NCBI GenBank assembly: GCA_002476495.1
Contig: DLKL01000007.1
Location: 8,957-72,956, forward strand
Direction: 5' to 3'
Source: Lachnospiraceae bacterium UBA7589
Lineage (GTDB): Bacteria > Bacillota > Clostridia > Lachnospirales > Lachnospiraceae
Length of the DNA stretch: 64,000 bases
Each line of letters opens with the position of its first letter. Positions within the stretch are counted from its first letter, which is position 1. The notes beneath the pieces were generated by a model. It did not search any database and had not been told where the DNA came from. It saw only the letters and a list, made by a program, of their open reading frames with translations. The translations under genes were made by a program, and so were the position numbers. Below, piece by piece: positions 1 through 9,698 of the stretch.

Positions 1-1
1 A

Positions 2-3000
2 TTTAAAAAGGTAATTGCATTTTTGATGTGTATTCTGTTGCTTCTTACTACGGTATGGAGCGATGGAATAAGACTGTTTGCCGAGGGGGAGGAGCAGACG
101 GGAGGTGAGCCTGCTGAACAGGCCTTTTCCGACATTGTAACCGGTTCGTCAATATCGAAAACTATGGATATTAAGATGACAGATTCCCTCAAGGTGATTT
201 TATCGTTCAAGCTTCCTGATGATACTGCCGACTGGAGCTTAGATGATAATTATACTTACAGGTATGATATTAATGCAATAGAAGCTGTTAAGGACGGAGA
301 AAGCCAGGGAAGGGCTGCATTGATTGCCCAGACATCTACTACAGAGCCTTTGCCTGTTGTTATGGACGGTGTTAAGGTTGGTACATATACAATAGTAAAC
401 GGAGTTGTTCATATAAGTTTTAAGGACGGACTTGATTATCTTCGCAATTCAGAGATAAGCCGTGTAGGAACCTTTGAATTCCAATGTGGATTAAGGGAAG
501 AAGCCTTTGATAATCAGAGCGGTACCTACACACTTAAGTTTTCTACTGATACCAATGTAGTTAATCCAACTATTACAACCCAGGACAAGGATGTTGTAAA
601 AGGTGGTGTAACAATAGAAAAATCGGCCGCAGTATTTGATGAAGATACTAAAACTGCAAGATATACAATTACCGTCAATAATATAAGCGGAGGAGTAATA
701 AGTAATCTTGTAGTTTCTGACAGCATGGGCTCATATCTTTCTTATGACAGTATAGAAACAGCCGGTATAACTGTAGATGACAGTGATTTACAGAATATTA
801 CATTTACCATGTCATCAGTGCCGGAGGGAGAGACAAGCTTTACATATACATGTAAGGTAAGTGATGGTGCTTTTTTAAATGCAAATTCTTCCAACGGAAG
901 CAGCAAGGGATTAAATAACAGCATAACTGCGTCAATAGATAACAAGCCTATATATGTTGATAATAATAATAAGACAAAGCAGGATACTTCTTTTTCAATT
1001 AAGAAGGATATTGTAACCAAGAAAGCAGCGGCTGCAGGAGACAGGCGCGTAAAATGGACTATAACAATTAATAAGGGTGATACTGCGTTTGACCTTAAGG
1101 GTTATACTTTTTCTGATTCCATGGAAGCAGGAATGGATATAGATGGCTCTGCCATATCAGTGACAGGAGATAATCAAAGTGTTGTCATGGGATTGAAGGA
1201 TGCAATTATCAACAAACAGGATTATTCATTCCCCGACGGTACAACAGGTGAATATGTAATTACATATGAAACTGAGGTAACCGCTTCTGCAGGAGTAAAG
1301 TCATATACCAATACAGCAACTGTGTCAAATGGTACATATACGGATACTGCAAAAGCCACATCCCCGAAGGTGGGCAATGCCATATGCAGCAAAACACCAG
1401 GAACTCCTGCCGTTGATGAGAATACAGGAAGTGCCACTGAAGGAGAGCTTATTATTCCGTGGACAACAGTTATAGATGTTCCGGATTATATTACAACTCT
1501 GAGTTATAAAGATTATATGAATAACTGGTATGGTGAGAATGGACTTGGCTTTGTAGAAGAAGGAGGAAGTGTATTTACAATTACCGGTCAGGATGGAAAT
1601 GCGCTTTCAATGGGAAGTGATTATACCGTATCAGGCAGTGGGCTTGAACGTACAATTCAATTTACAAATGACGGAATTGATAAGATAAAAGGTAAAAAAA
1701 TTAACATTACCTATAGTACTGTTGGAAATTACAGCTCGAGAGAGTATGAGGATAATAACAGTAAATATACTAACAGATATATCCTGTATTACGATTCAGA
1801 GAAAGAGGAGGGAAGTGCCCAGATAGATGTTCCAAAGAACAAGCCACGCACACCGGACAGCTTCATTGAAAAGGTTGTTGATTCTGTTGATAAAAAGAAT
1901 CACACCATTACATGGAAGATAACCGTAAAGGCCGATGAGGATACCCCGATATCAGACCTTGTTCTTGTTGATGAAATTGAAGATATGTCATATTGGGGAT
2001 ATAAAGGTATAAAATCCGATGAAGCATATGTGTATATTAAAGACAGCTCATATATGGAATACAGATACCCGATGGATGTAAAAGATATAAGCAGCGGCGG
2101 TAATACAAAATATCGGTTTACCGTAGATTTTTCAAATCCGTCATATCAGCTTGATAATATACAGGTATGGGGAAATCCGCAAGACAGGCTTAATAAAGAT
2201 AGCTTTACCGGGGAAGTCTCCATATATTATACAACCCGGGTAGCAGGAAACAGACTATTGTATAATAATACTTCAACATATACTAACAGTGTTAACGCTA
2301 CCGCTGATATTAATAATGTTGTAGTAACTGATTCTGACAGTGCATCAAGGGAGCTTACCGTTGAAGTCCTTTCCAAGAATTGTGAGCAGAATCTCTCAGA
2401 TGGTGTAAATGTACTCACATATACTATTAAGGTGAATCCTGACGGAGAAAAGCTTAATCCTGATCAAAATATGAATTATTATCTGGTAGAGGATTCCATG
2501 CCTTCAAATCAGATATGGATTAATGATGCCTCAAAAACCATTCTTACCAATGCTGATACTAAAGAAGTATTAACCAGAGTGGATACTGCTGACGAGGTAA
2601 TTTCGGCACCTGCGGGAAGTAATGTATATCACATCAGTTATATTGATAACATGCTGACATTTACTGTCCCTGATGCTATACCTATAAACATAACCTATAA
2701 GGTGACAATGTTAAGTGATGCTGCCGAAGGAAACAAGACTTATGTAAATACAGTCCAGCTTGCAAAGCCATATGTAAGCAACAAATCATATGTTGAAAAC
2801 AGCCAGAAAAGACATGTGTCATCTTCTTCAATGACAATGGTCGGAACAAGGCTTTTTGAGACAAGTAAGGTGGATGCAACCAATACGACAAAGTATCTTT
2901 CCGGAGCAAAGTTTGAAGCTGTTGAGTATGTTTATGATTCAGCCTCCGATGTATGGGCTTTGTCAGGAAATGTATTTGAGGTTACAACAGACAGTACAGG

Positions 3001-6000
3001 AAGAATGTGGGATGAAAAATATGTTCCTACAGGAAGCTCCCAGCCTGATTCAAAAATTCAGAAGAATAATTATTATGTAATAAGGGAAACAGATGCTCCT
3101 TATGGCTATGAAATATCTGATCAGGTATACAAGGTTATTGTTGTCGATTCCCAGACTATAGCAGTTAATGCCCTTAATAAACTTCCACAGGATGTGTATA
3201 GAATAACTGCAGGTACTGAACTCATTTTTTCGGATATGCCAAGCCGGGTACTTCCTGAGAATGAGCTTATAATTAATAAGAATTATTATATGGCAGACGG
3301 AGTAACAGCCGCCACACCGGCTTCTAATGCCCTGCTGCAGGTATTTGAAGGAAATCTTACCCTGAATCAGTGTGAGAGTGGAAAATTTACTCCGTTTAAT
3401 ACCGGAGTCATAGAAGGAAATTTTACATATCAGAATGCTGATAATAAGATTATACTGAAGGAAATTCCTGATGGAACTTATACTGTATTTGAAAAATCGG
3501 CACCGGATGGCTATGACAGATTAAACAGAGTATATCATTTTACCGTTACAGATCATAAGATATCCTGGGAGGGAGAACCGGGAGAATATAAGCCGGATGC
3601 AATTGAAATAAAGAATGTCCAGACCTTTGACAACAGTATAATAATAAACAAGAGATATTTTGGAGCAAAGGATACAGAAAAGAACAGTCCGTTGACAAAT
3701 ATCCATAAAAAGGCAGAATTTACCTGTACAATGACTCATGAATTAGATGAGACAGGGGCATATGTTCCTGTTTCAGGCGTAAAAAATGTAATGACAACAC
3801 AGGATGGATTTACTTATGCTATCTATAAGCTCAGTGCCGGTAAATATTTAATTGAGGAAAGTGCTGCAGATATTTATATACCTGATGTTCTTCTTCCTCT
3901 TACTGTTGAGATATCGGCTAACGGTATAGTTAAGATATATGACAATAACGGTAGTGAGATATCCTACAATCTCGGCTCAAATATGCTTCATCGTAAGCTC
4001 ACTCTTGATAATGTTATAAGGGATAACAGCTTTGTTATCAGAAAAACATACTATGACAAGGACGGTAATATAATAGAGGCAAATACTATTCCTGAAACAG
4101 GTACAGGAAGACAAAAGGTAGAATTTACATTATATAAATGGAAAGGCTCCGGAGATAAGCTTCAAAAGGTTAATTATGTGAACACTGTTTCGGGTACTGA
4201 CTATGAGGTATATAAGCTGGATAAGGCTATTGTTAACGGAGATTACGATCAATATGTATGGAATAATATTGAGCCGGGATATTATATGGCAGAGGAATCC
4301 CTGAAAAGTCAGGATACATCTGATTATGAGGCCTTACAAAGCGTATACTTTTATGTAGATGATGAATACAGGGTGCATGTTAATAATGAACAGACAGGGT
4401 CTTATGACAATATGGCAGCTGTTGTAAACAGAGAGGTGGATGGAGCTGTGTGCAGATTTTATCTGCAAAAGGCAATTGCCAATCAGTCCGGAACCGGCGA
4501 GACGCTAATTACAACAGAACCTTCTGATATAGGATTTACACTTACAAATACAAGCAATGGGCAGAACATACCATTTACATTTAACAGTGCCAAGCAGCGA
4601 TGGGAGGCTGTGGGACTTCAGGCCGGTGAATATACAGTTGAAGAAACCGCTGTAAGGGAAGGCTATGAGCCGGCGGAGATAATAAGCTTTGAAATTGGAG
4701 ACAGGCAGGATGGCTCCGGAATAGAGATAAAGAATATTAAATACGGAACAGAGCCTGTCAGCGAAGACACAAGTGATTTCAGAACATCCATGGTGGCTGA
4801 GGATGGCATGGAAACTATGGTTGCTACATTAATTAACAGACCGGTTTCCAATTCACTTACGCTTAATAAGCTTTATTTGCAACCGGGTAAGACAAGCCCT
4901 GCGGTTCATAATACAAACGCAGAATTTGTTGTTTTCAGGGTAAATGGCAGCAGTCTCACAAAGGTTGGAACTATGTCTACATTGGACGGAAATACTTATA
5001 CAATGGAGAAATTCGATCCGGGAGAATATGTAGTTAAGGAAACCTATGTACCTGAAGGCTTCACAGGGGCAGCAGATATAAGCTTTACCGTTTCTGATGA
5101 CTTTAAACTTACAGTCAATGCGCCTGGGGCTGTCTCCGGTCTTGATGCCACTGTTCAGACAGACAATGTCCTTTCAAACAGAATTAGGATTACTAAAAAA
5201 TATACATATATGAATGGAACCGAGGTTACGGATGCTGACAGGACAGACTTCCTTAGCGAAACAGAATTCAAATTGTATGACAGCCAGAACCGGGAAGTAT
5301 CCGGAAAGCTTTCATTTACCAATGGTGTAATCGAAGTGAAAGATATCTCTCAGGGAGCTTACACAATTAGGGAAACCGGTACTCCTTCCGGCTTTAGTCC
5401 GGCAGCTGATATCAGTCTTGTTGTAGGCGCAGATGGAAATATAAGTGTTGCTTATCAGGGAACACGAAGCGATTTTTCATCTATATACGGCAATAACAGT
5501 GCAGATGTTTCAGCTACCCTGTACAACAGGCAGCTTACAAATGAACTGACTGTGCAAAAGCAATATTATAAGCCTGATGGAGTTACACCGATACCTTTAA
5601 ACAGTATAACCCAGTTTGCTGTATTTACAATTTCGAGAACAGATAATGCCGAAATTACAGGAATGAATGCTTCGGTCAGCCAGCGAAACGGAAAATACAT
5701 TTTTTCCAATCTTGTTCCCGGGGAATATAAGCTGACAGAAACAGCACCGGAGGGATTCAGACCGGTAAGTGAGATTGTTTTTACGGTTGATAAGCATGGA
5801 AATATAATATGGCCGTCTACAAGTCCTGCCGGATGGTCTCTTGGGGGCACAAATAATAGTCATAATGTATCAGTGAAAGCTTATAACAGCAAGCTTCCAA
5901 ACGAATTAAAGCTTAAAAAGAACTATTATGACGAGGAAGGAAACGAAGTAGTTCCCGATGACAGCGATCCTTCCAATATAGCAGGATTTGTGCTTAAGGA

Positions 6001-7858
6001 TGTGTCGGGAAATGAATACATACTTATTTATGACAGAACTACAACGTTTTATTCGGTAAGTAATGTTCCTACAGGAACTTATTCATTAATTGAGACTGTT
6101 CCTGATGGATATAAGGAAAGCGGAAACATCACGGTGACTGTTTACCGGGATGGAACAATTGATGCTTCATTTTCAGGAAATAATCCGGGAGATTTTTCAA
6201 TAACAGGAGGCGGAACAAGAGAAAATGCACTTATTGTATACAATAACCACCAGGTTTCAAACAAAATTACAATACATAAGTCTTATGTTTCCGCAAGGGG
6301 TAAAAATCTGGATATAGCCAGTGATTTATTTGCCGAGGAATATGCAGATTTCAGATTGTACAGGGATTACGGACAGAGTACACAGACAGAAATAACAGGA
6401 GCCAGGGTATATAAGAACAAATTAAATGGCACATATACATTTTTTAATCTGGAGCCGGGAGCTTATACTATTGTAGAAACTCCGGGAACAGGCTTTGCCG
6501 GATACCGTGATATAACATTTACTGTCCTTTCAGACAGAACCATAGCTGCTTTAAGCGAAACAGCCCTGTCAGGAAGTGACAGCTATATTAAGGACATCAG
6601 TGTAGAAAATGTACGGAATGTGTATGATAACAGCTTTACATTTACCAAGCTGTTTGTAGACGAAAACGGAAATACCGTTACTGATGCGGGAGAGTATAAT
6701 AATCTGATTGGTGCTACGGAATTTGTTGTAATTGATGCAGATAACAATGAACAATCCCTGTCTTATGATGCTGTAAACCGGGAATACAGGCTGTCTAATC
6801 TTGAACCGGGAAATTATATAATCAGGGAAAAGAAATGCCCTGACAATTACAGACGGGCAGATGACATTACCTTAAGGGTAGTAAAGACAGGTAATGGCAA
6901 CAGTATAATATATGCGGATTACAATGGATTAAGTCAGGATATAGATATTATGAATCCGGCTACTGCAGCGGTGAGCGCAGCTCTTAAAAATTACAGTGAT
7001 GCCTATGTTTTTATAAGTAAGAGAACAATGACAGGTCAGAGCGAGCTGGCAGGGGCAGTGCTTTCCATAACTGATACAGCAGGTAATATTATTATTCCGG
7101 AATGGGTATCGGGTAATACTGAATATGGAATACCTTTGAACAGCTTTGAACGCAATAAGGTTTATATCTTAAAAGAGGTAAAGACACCTTTTGGATATGA
7201 TTATTTTAATCCGATTTTCTTTATGATAGATGACGGTGGACAGATAAGCATCTCAGACTCTGCCGGTGGAAACTATCAGCAATTATCAGGAAATGTAATA
7301 ATTGCAAGAGATGAGGTTAAAAAGCTTGCCATAAAAAAGATTGACAGCGAAACTAATACTAACCTTAAGGGAGCCGGACTGGTAATTAAGGATGATACGA
7401 ATAATGTTATTGCAGGAGAGTGGACAACAGGAGCTGCTGACTATGAGGCAGAGCTTACCGATTTTGAAGCCGGCAGGGTGTATTCGCTGGTGGAAATCAA
7501 GGCACCTGATGGATACAAAATTGCTTCACCGATAAAATTCAAATTTGATGATTATGGTGATTTGTATATTTATAATGAAAAAACAGGAGCTTTTGATTTG
7601 ACAGATAATCTTGTTCTGGTGATGACAGATGAAAAAGAGGAAGTAACAGAGGATGACCGGAATCAGACTACCGAGAATACCACTGAAGATACAACGGAAA
7701 GCAATACTGAGGATACTTTTGATAATCAAACAGGAGAAAGCCATAGCAAAGATAATGAACCTTATACCGGAGACGGCGGAGTGATATACATATTGCTGTT
7801 TGTCGGTGTATGCAGTCTTTTTGGTGTTATAGTATCCGGCAAAAGGATAAAAAAATAG
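2..7858 (+). CDS. Giant SpaA-type multidomain surface adhesin, 5' end outside window
   Basis: Cell-surface protein of more than 2600 residues. The frame stays open to the left edge, and codons from base 2 read FKKVIAFLMCILLLLTTVW, a typical signal peptide, so the true start lies a few codons upstream; the TTG/ATG at 23/26 are inside the signal peptide. The first ~940 residues are Ig-like adhesin/DUF11-type modules. About 13 SpaA-like (prealbumin-fold) modules follow, each with an early Lys (NKNYY, NKRYF, RKTYY, QKQYY), a Glu in a Y-x-[VIL]-x-E-x-x-x-P-x-G-[YF] motif and usually a closing Asn (YNR, ENV, DNV), the residues expected for Lys-Asn isopeptide bonds. A Thr/Glu-rich linker leads to EPYTGD, a hydrophobic stretch and KRIKK, a variant sortase sorting signal. 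No sortase gene is in the window. The ligand is unknown. Followed by a terminator. Confidence 0.9.
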   Translation, partial: FKKVIAFLMCILLLLTTVWSDGIRLFAEGEEQTGGEPAEQAFSDIVTGSSISKTMDIKMTDSLKVILSFKLPDDTADWSLDDNYTYRYDINAIEAVKDGESQGRAALIAQTSTTEPLPVVMDGVKVGTYTIVNGVVHISFKDGLDYLRNSEISRVGTFEFQCGLREEAFDNQSGTYTLKFSTDTNVVNPTITTQDKDVVKGGVTIEKSAAVFDEDTKTARYTITVNNISGGVISNLVVSDSMGSYLSYDSIETAGITVDDSDLQNITFTMSSVPEGETSFTYTCKVSDGAFLNANSSNGSSKGLNNSITASIDNKPIYVDNNNKTKQDTSFSIKKDIVTKKAAAAGDRRVKWTITINKGDTAFDLKGYTFSDSMEAGMDIDGSAISVTGDNQSVVMGLKDAIINKQDYSFPDGTTGEYVITYETEVTASAGVKSYTNTATVSNGTYTDTAKATSPKVGNAICSKTPGTPAVDENTGSATEGELIIPWTTVIDVPDYITTLSYKDYMNNWYGENGLGFVEEGGSVFTITGQDGNALSMGSDYTVSGSGLERTIQFTNDGIDKIKGKKINITYSTVGNYSSREYEDNNSKYTNRYILYYDSEKEEGSAQIDVPKNKPRTPDSFIEKVVDSVDKKNHTITWKITVKADEDTPISDLVLVDEIEDMSYWGYKGIKSDEAYVYIKDSSYMEYRYPMDVKDISSGGNTKYRFTVDFSNPSYQLDNIQVWGNPQDRLNKDSFTGEVSIYYTTRVAGNRLLYNNTSTYTNSVNATADINNVVVTDSDSASRELTVEVLSKNCEQNLSDGVNVLTYTIKVNPDGEKLNPDQNMNYYLVEDSMPSNQIWINDASKTILTNADTKEVLTRVDTADEVISAPAGSNVYHISYIDNMLTFTVPDAIPINITYKVTMLSDAAEGNKTYVNTVQLAKPYVSNKSYVENSQKRHVSSSSMTMVGTRLFETSKVDATNTTKYLSGAKFEAVEYVYDSASDVWALSGNVFEVTTDSTGRMWDEKYVPTGSSQPDSKIQKNNYYVIRETDAPYGYEISDQVYKVIVVDSQTIAVNALNKLPQDVYRITAGTELIFSDMPSRVLPENELIINKNYYMADGVTAATPASNALLQVFEGNLTLNQCESGKFTPFNTGVIEGNFTYQNADNKIILKEIPDGTYTVFEKSAPDGYDRLNRVYHFTVTDHKISWEGEPGEYKPDAIEIKNVQTFDNSIIINKRYFGAKDTEKNSPLTNIHKKAEFTCTMTHELDETGAYVPVSGVKNVMTTQDGFTYAIYKLSAGKYLIEESAADIYIPDVLLPLTVEISANGIVKIYDNNGSEISYNLGSNMLHRKLTLDNVIRDNSFVIRKTYYDKDGNIIEANTIPETGTGRQKVEFTLYKWKGSGDKLQKVNYVNTVSGTDYEVYKLDKAIVNGDYDQYVWNNIEPGYYMAEESLKSQDTSDYEALQSVYFYVDDEYRVHVNNEQTGSYDNMAAVVNREVDGAVCRFYLQKAIANQSGTGETLITTEPSDIGFTLTNTSNGQNIPFTFNSAKQRWEAVGLQAGEYTVEETAVREGYEPAEIISFEIGDRQDGSGIEIKNIKYGTEPVSEDTSDFRTSMVAEDGMETMVATLINRPVSNSLTLNKLYLQPGKTSPAVHNTNAEFVVFRVNGSSLTKVGTMSTLDGNTYTMEKFDPGEYVVKETYVPEGFTGAADISFTVSDDFKLTVNAPGAVSGLDATVQTDNVLSNRIRITKKYTYMNGTEVTDADRTDFLSETEFKLYDSQNREVSGKLSFTNGVIEVKDISQGAYTIRETGTPSGFSPAADISLVVGADGNISVAYQGTRSDFSSIYGNNSADVSATLYNRQLTNELTVQKQYYKPDGVTPIPLNSITQFAVFTISRTDNAEITGMNASVSQRNGKYIFSNLVPGEYKLTETAPEGFRPVSEIVFTVDKHGNIIWPSTSPAGWSLGGTNNSHNVSVKAYNSKLPNELKLKKNYYDEEGNEVVPDDSDPSNIAGFVLKDVSGNEYILIYDRTTTFYSVSNVPTGTYSLIETVPDGYKESGNITVTVYRDGTIDASFSGNNPGDFSITGGGTRENALIVYNNHQVSNKITIHKSYVSARGKNLDIASDLFAEEYADFRLYRDYGQSTQTEITGARVYKNKLNGTYTFFNLEPGAYTIVETPGTGFAGYRDITFTVLSDRTIAALSETALSGSDSYIKDISVENVRNVYDNSFTFTKLFVDENGNTVTDAGEYNNLIGATEFVVIDADNNEQSLSYDAVNREYRLSNLEPGNYIIREKKCPDNYRRADDITLRVVKTGNGNSIIYADYNGLSQDIDIMNPATAAVSAALKNYSDAYVFISKRTMTGQSELAGAVLSITDTAGNIIIPEWVSGNTEYGIPLNSFERNKVYILKEVKTPFGYDYFNPIFFMIDDGGQISISDSAGGNYQQLSGNVIIARDEVKKLAIKKIDSETNTNLKGAGLVIKDDTNNVIAGEWTTGAADYEAELTDFEAGRVYSLVEIKAPDGYKIASPIKFKFDDYGDLYIYNEKTGAFDLTDNLVLVMTDEKEEVTEDDRNQTTENTTEDTTESNTEDTFDNQTGESHSKDNEPYTGDGGVIYILLFVGVCSLFGVIVSGKRIKK

Positions 7859-7869
7859 TAAATAACCGG

Positions 7870-7912
7870 GCTGTCTGTCTTGTAAAGCTTTGCCAAGGCA
7901 GACAGCTTTATT
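7870..7912 (+). terminator. Rho-independent terminator after the giant adhesin
   Basis: GCTGTCTG at 7870-7877 pairs with CAGACAGC at 7899-7906, followed by TTTATT. It lies 11 bases after the adhesin stop codon. Confidence 0.8.
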
Positions 7913-7996
7913 GTCTTATATTCTGTAACATAGGGTATAATTGATATGTATTGAATATATTAAAGACAGATTTTGCACAGGGATTAAGGGTCTAAA

Positions 7997-8728
7997 ATGG
8001 AAGAACGTAAGAAAATACAACAAAAAAGAAAAATTATCAGGATAATTATTACTATCGCTGCATTGCTGTTTTGCCTTTTTCTGGGTTATATAATGATAAG
8101 ATTTGCTGCAAATAAGGAATATTTTAATTACTGGATGGATTCTCATGGCATATTCGGTAAGGTGTTATATTGCCTGATGGTTATTTTTCAGATTATAGTG
8201 GCAATTATACCGGGAGAGCCTTTGGAAATTGCAGGTGGATATGCCTTTGGAGTATGGTGGGGAACCATATTGTACCTTGTCAGTGCTACCCTGGGAGGGA
8301 TGTGTGTATTTGCTCTTGTAAGAAGATACGGTGATGGTATTATGGAAATGTTTTTTTCAAAAGAAAAAATAGGAGAATTAAAATTCTTACAGGTGACTAA
8401 AAGTATTGATAAAGGGAAAAAAGAGATGCTTTTATTTGTATTGTTTATTCTTCCCGGGACTCCAAAGGATTTACTTTGCTATTTCGCCGGTATGACAAGA
8501 GTCAGTCCCCTGGCCTGGCTTCTGGTATGTTCGTTCGGAAGACTGCCATCATTGCTTACGTCTACAATTGGAGGAAGTGCCATAGGAACGAATAATCTTA
8601 AGGGAGCATTATGGGCATTTGGAATAGCTGCCGTTATAAGTATTTTTGGTATTCTTATTTACAGATTCATAAAAAAGAGAGAGCATCGGGAACCGGGAAA
8701 AAAGGATGAAAACATAGACTCAAAATAG
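7997..8728 (+). CDS. VTT/DedA-family membrane protein (TVP38/TMEM64-like)
   Basis: Polytopic membrane protein of 243 residues. The N-terminus is strongly basic (MEERKKIQQKRK) and is followed by a transmembrane segment. The VTT core is visible: a GEPLEIAGGYAFG motif near residue 75 and a second re-entrant motif LPGTPKDLLCYFAG near 150, then SFGRLPS. DedA/VTT relatives are linked to membrane homeostasis and lipid scrambling, including undecaprenyl-phosphate recycling in DedA-type members. Its neighbour uppP also acts in that cycle, which fits but does not prove a shared role. The ribosome site is weak (AAGGG 9 bases upstream). A TATAAT at 7936-7941 with TTGTCT 19 bases upstream is a possible promoter. 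No terminator is seen before uppP. Confidence 0.85.
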   Translation: MEERKKIQQKRKIIRIIITIAALLFCLFLGYIMIRFAANKEYFNYWMDSHGIFGKVLYCLMVIFQIIVAIIPGEPLEIAGGYAFGVWWGTILYLVSATLGGMCVFALVRRYGDGIMEMFFSKEKIGELKFLQVTKSIDKGKKEMLLFVLFILPGTPKDLLCYFAGMTRVSPLAWLLVCSFGRLPSLLTSTIGGSAIGTNNLKGALWAFGIAAVISIFGILIYRFIKKREHREPGKKDENIDSK

Positions 8729-8770
8729 CAAAGTGTAATGCATACATTGTTATGGTATTTTCCTTTTTTG

Positions 8771-8785
8771 TGTGATATAATCACA
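8771..8785 (+). promoter_or_regulatory. Extended -10 promoter of uppP inside a 15-bp palindrome
   Basis: TGTGAT-ATA-ATCACA is a perfect palindrome. It contains TGATATAAT, an extended -10 element (TGnTATAAT) at 8773-8781. There is no good -35 at 16-18 bases, as is common for extended -10 promoters. A dimeric repressor bound here would cover the -10 element. The TGTGA-N5-TCACA form resembles a CRP/FNR-family site with the half-sites one base closer than in CRP sites; the regulator is unknown. Confidence 0.55.
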
Positions 8786-8831
8786 GGATGCATCAGTATA
8801 TATTATAGTATACAATTGAAGGAGATTAGTA

Positions 8832-9668
8832 ATGGAGCTTAGTTTTATTGAAATCTTAAAGGTTATTTTTCTTGGAATTGTTGAAGGAATCACAGAATGG
8901 CTGCCGGTGAGCAGCACAGGACATATGCTTCTGGTGGATGAATTCATAAAAATGAAGGTATCTCCTGAATTTAAGGAAATGTTTTTTTATGTTATTCAGC
9001 TTGGGGCTATATTAGCAGTTGTAATTATTTTCTGGAATAAGATGTTTCCCTTCCAATTTAAGGATAAGACAAAACCTGTTGTAATAAAGGATACCTTTTT
9101 TATGTGGTTTAAGGTTGTAGTTGCCTGTATTCCGGGGGCAATAGTTACAATTCTTTTTGATGACTATATTGAGGAGCATTTACATACACCGCTGGTAATA
9201 GGGATTGCCCTTATATTTTATGGTGTGGCATTTATTCTTGTGGAAAACTGGAATAAGGACAAACAGCCTAAAACAAAAGAGCTTTCGGATATTACATATA
9301 AGACAGCTTTTATTATAGGACTGTTCCAGGTACTTTCCATTATTCCCGGAACCTCCAGATCAGGGTCGACAATAATAGGGGCACTTATTATAGGAGTATC
9401 AAGAGTTGCGGCAGCGGAATTTACATTTTTCCTGGCAGTACCGGTTATGATAGGAATGAGCTTTCTGAAGATAATAAAGGTCGGCTTTTCCTTCACACAG
9501 GCAGAGTATGTTATACTTGCAGTGGGTACGATAACAGCATTTCTTGTGTCGGTAATAGTAATTAAATTTCTTATGGCATATATTAAGAAGAAGGACTTTA
9601 AGCTTTTTGGATGGTACAGAATAATTCTGGGTATATTGGTTATAGCTTATTTTGGATTTGCAGCATAA
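8832..9668 (+). CDS. uppP: Undecaprenyl-diphosphatase UppP (BacA)
   Basis: Integral membrane phosphatase that converts undecaprenyl diphosphate to the monophosphate, recycling the lipid carrier for peptidoglycan and other wall polymers; overproduction gives bacitracin resistance in known relatives. At 278 residues it has the family's usual length. Both signatures are intact: the Glu-rich motif EGITEWLPVSSTGHM (residues 18-32) and PGTSRSGST (172-180, with the catalytic-region Arg176). A GGAGA ribosome site lies 8 bases before the ATG. It is first in a tightly spaced run with pepD (30 bases later) and hisC that ends at the terminator near 12250, so the three are probably co-transcribed, although their functions are unrelated. 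Confidence 0.95.
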   Translation: MELSFIEILKVIFLGIVEGITEWLPVSSTGHMLLVDEFIKMKVSPEFKEMFFYVIQLGAILAVVIIFWNKMFPFQFKDKTKPVVIKDTFFMWFKVVVACIPGAIVTILFDDYIEEHLHTPLVIGIALIFYGVAFILVENWNKDKQPKTKELSDITYKTAFIIGLFQVLSIIPGTSRSGSTIIGALIIGVSRVAAAEFTFFLAVPVMIGMSFLKIIKVGFSFTQAEYVILAVGTITAFLVSVIVIKFLMAYIKKKDFKLFGWYRIILGILVIAYFGFAA

Positions 9669-9698
9669 GCAGTATAAGAAATAATAGGAGATTAAAGT

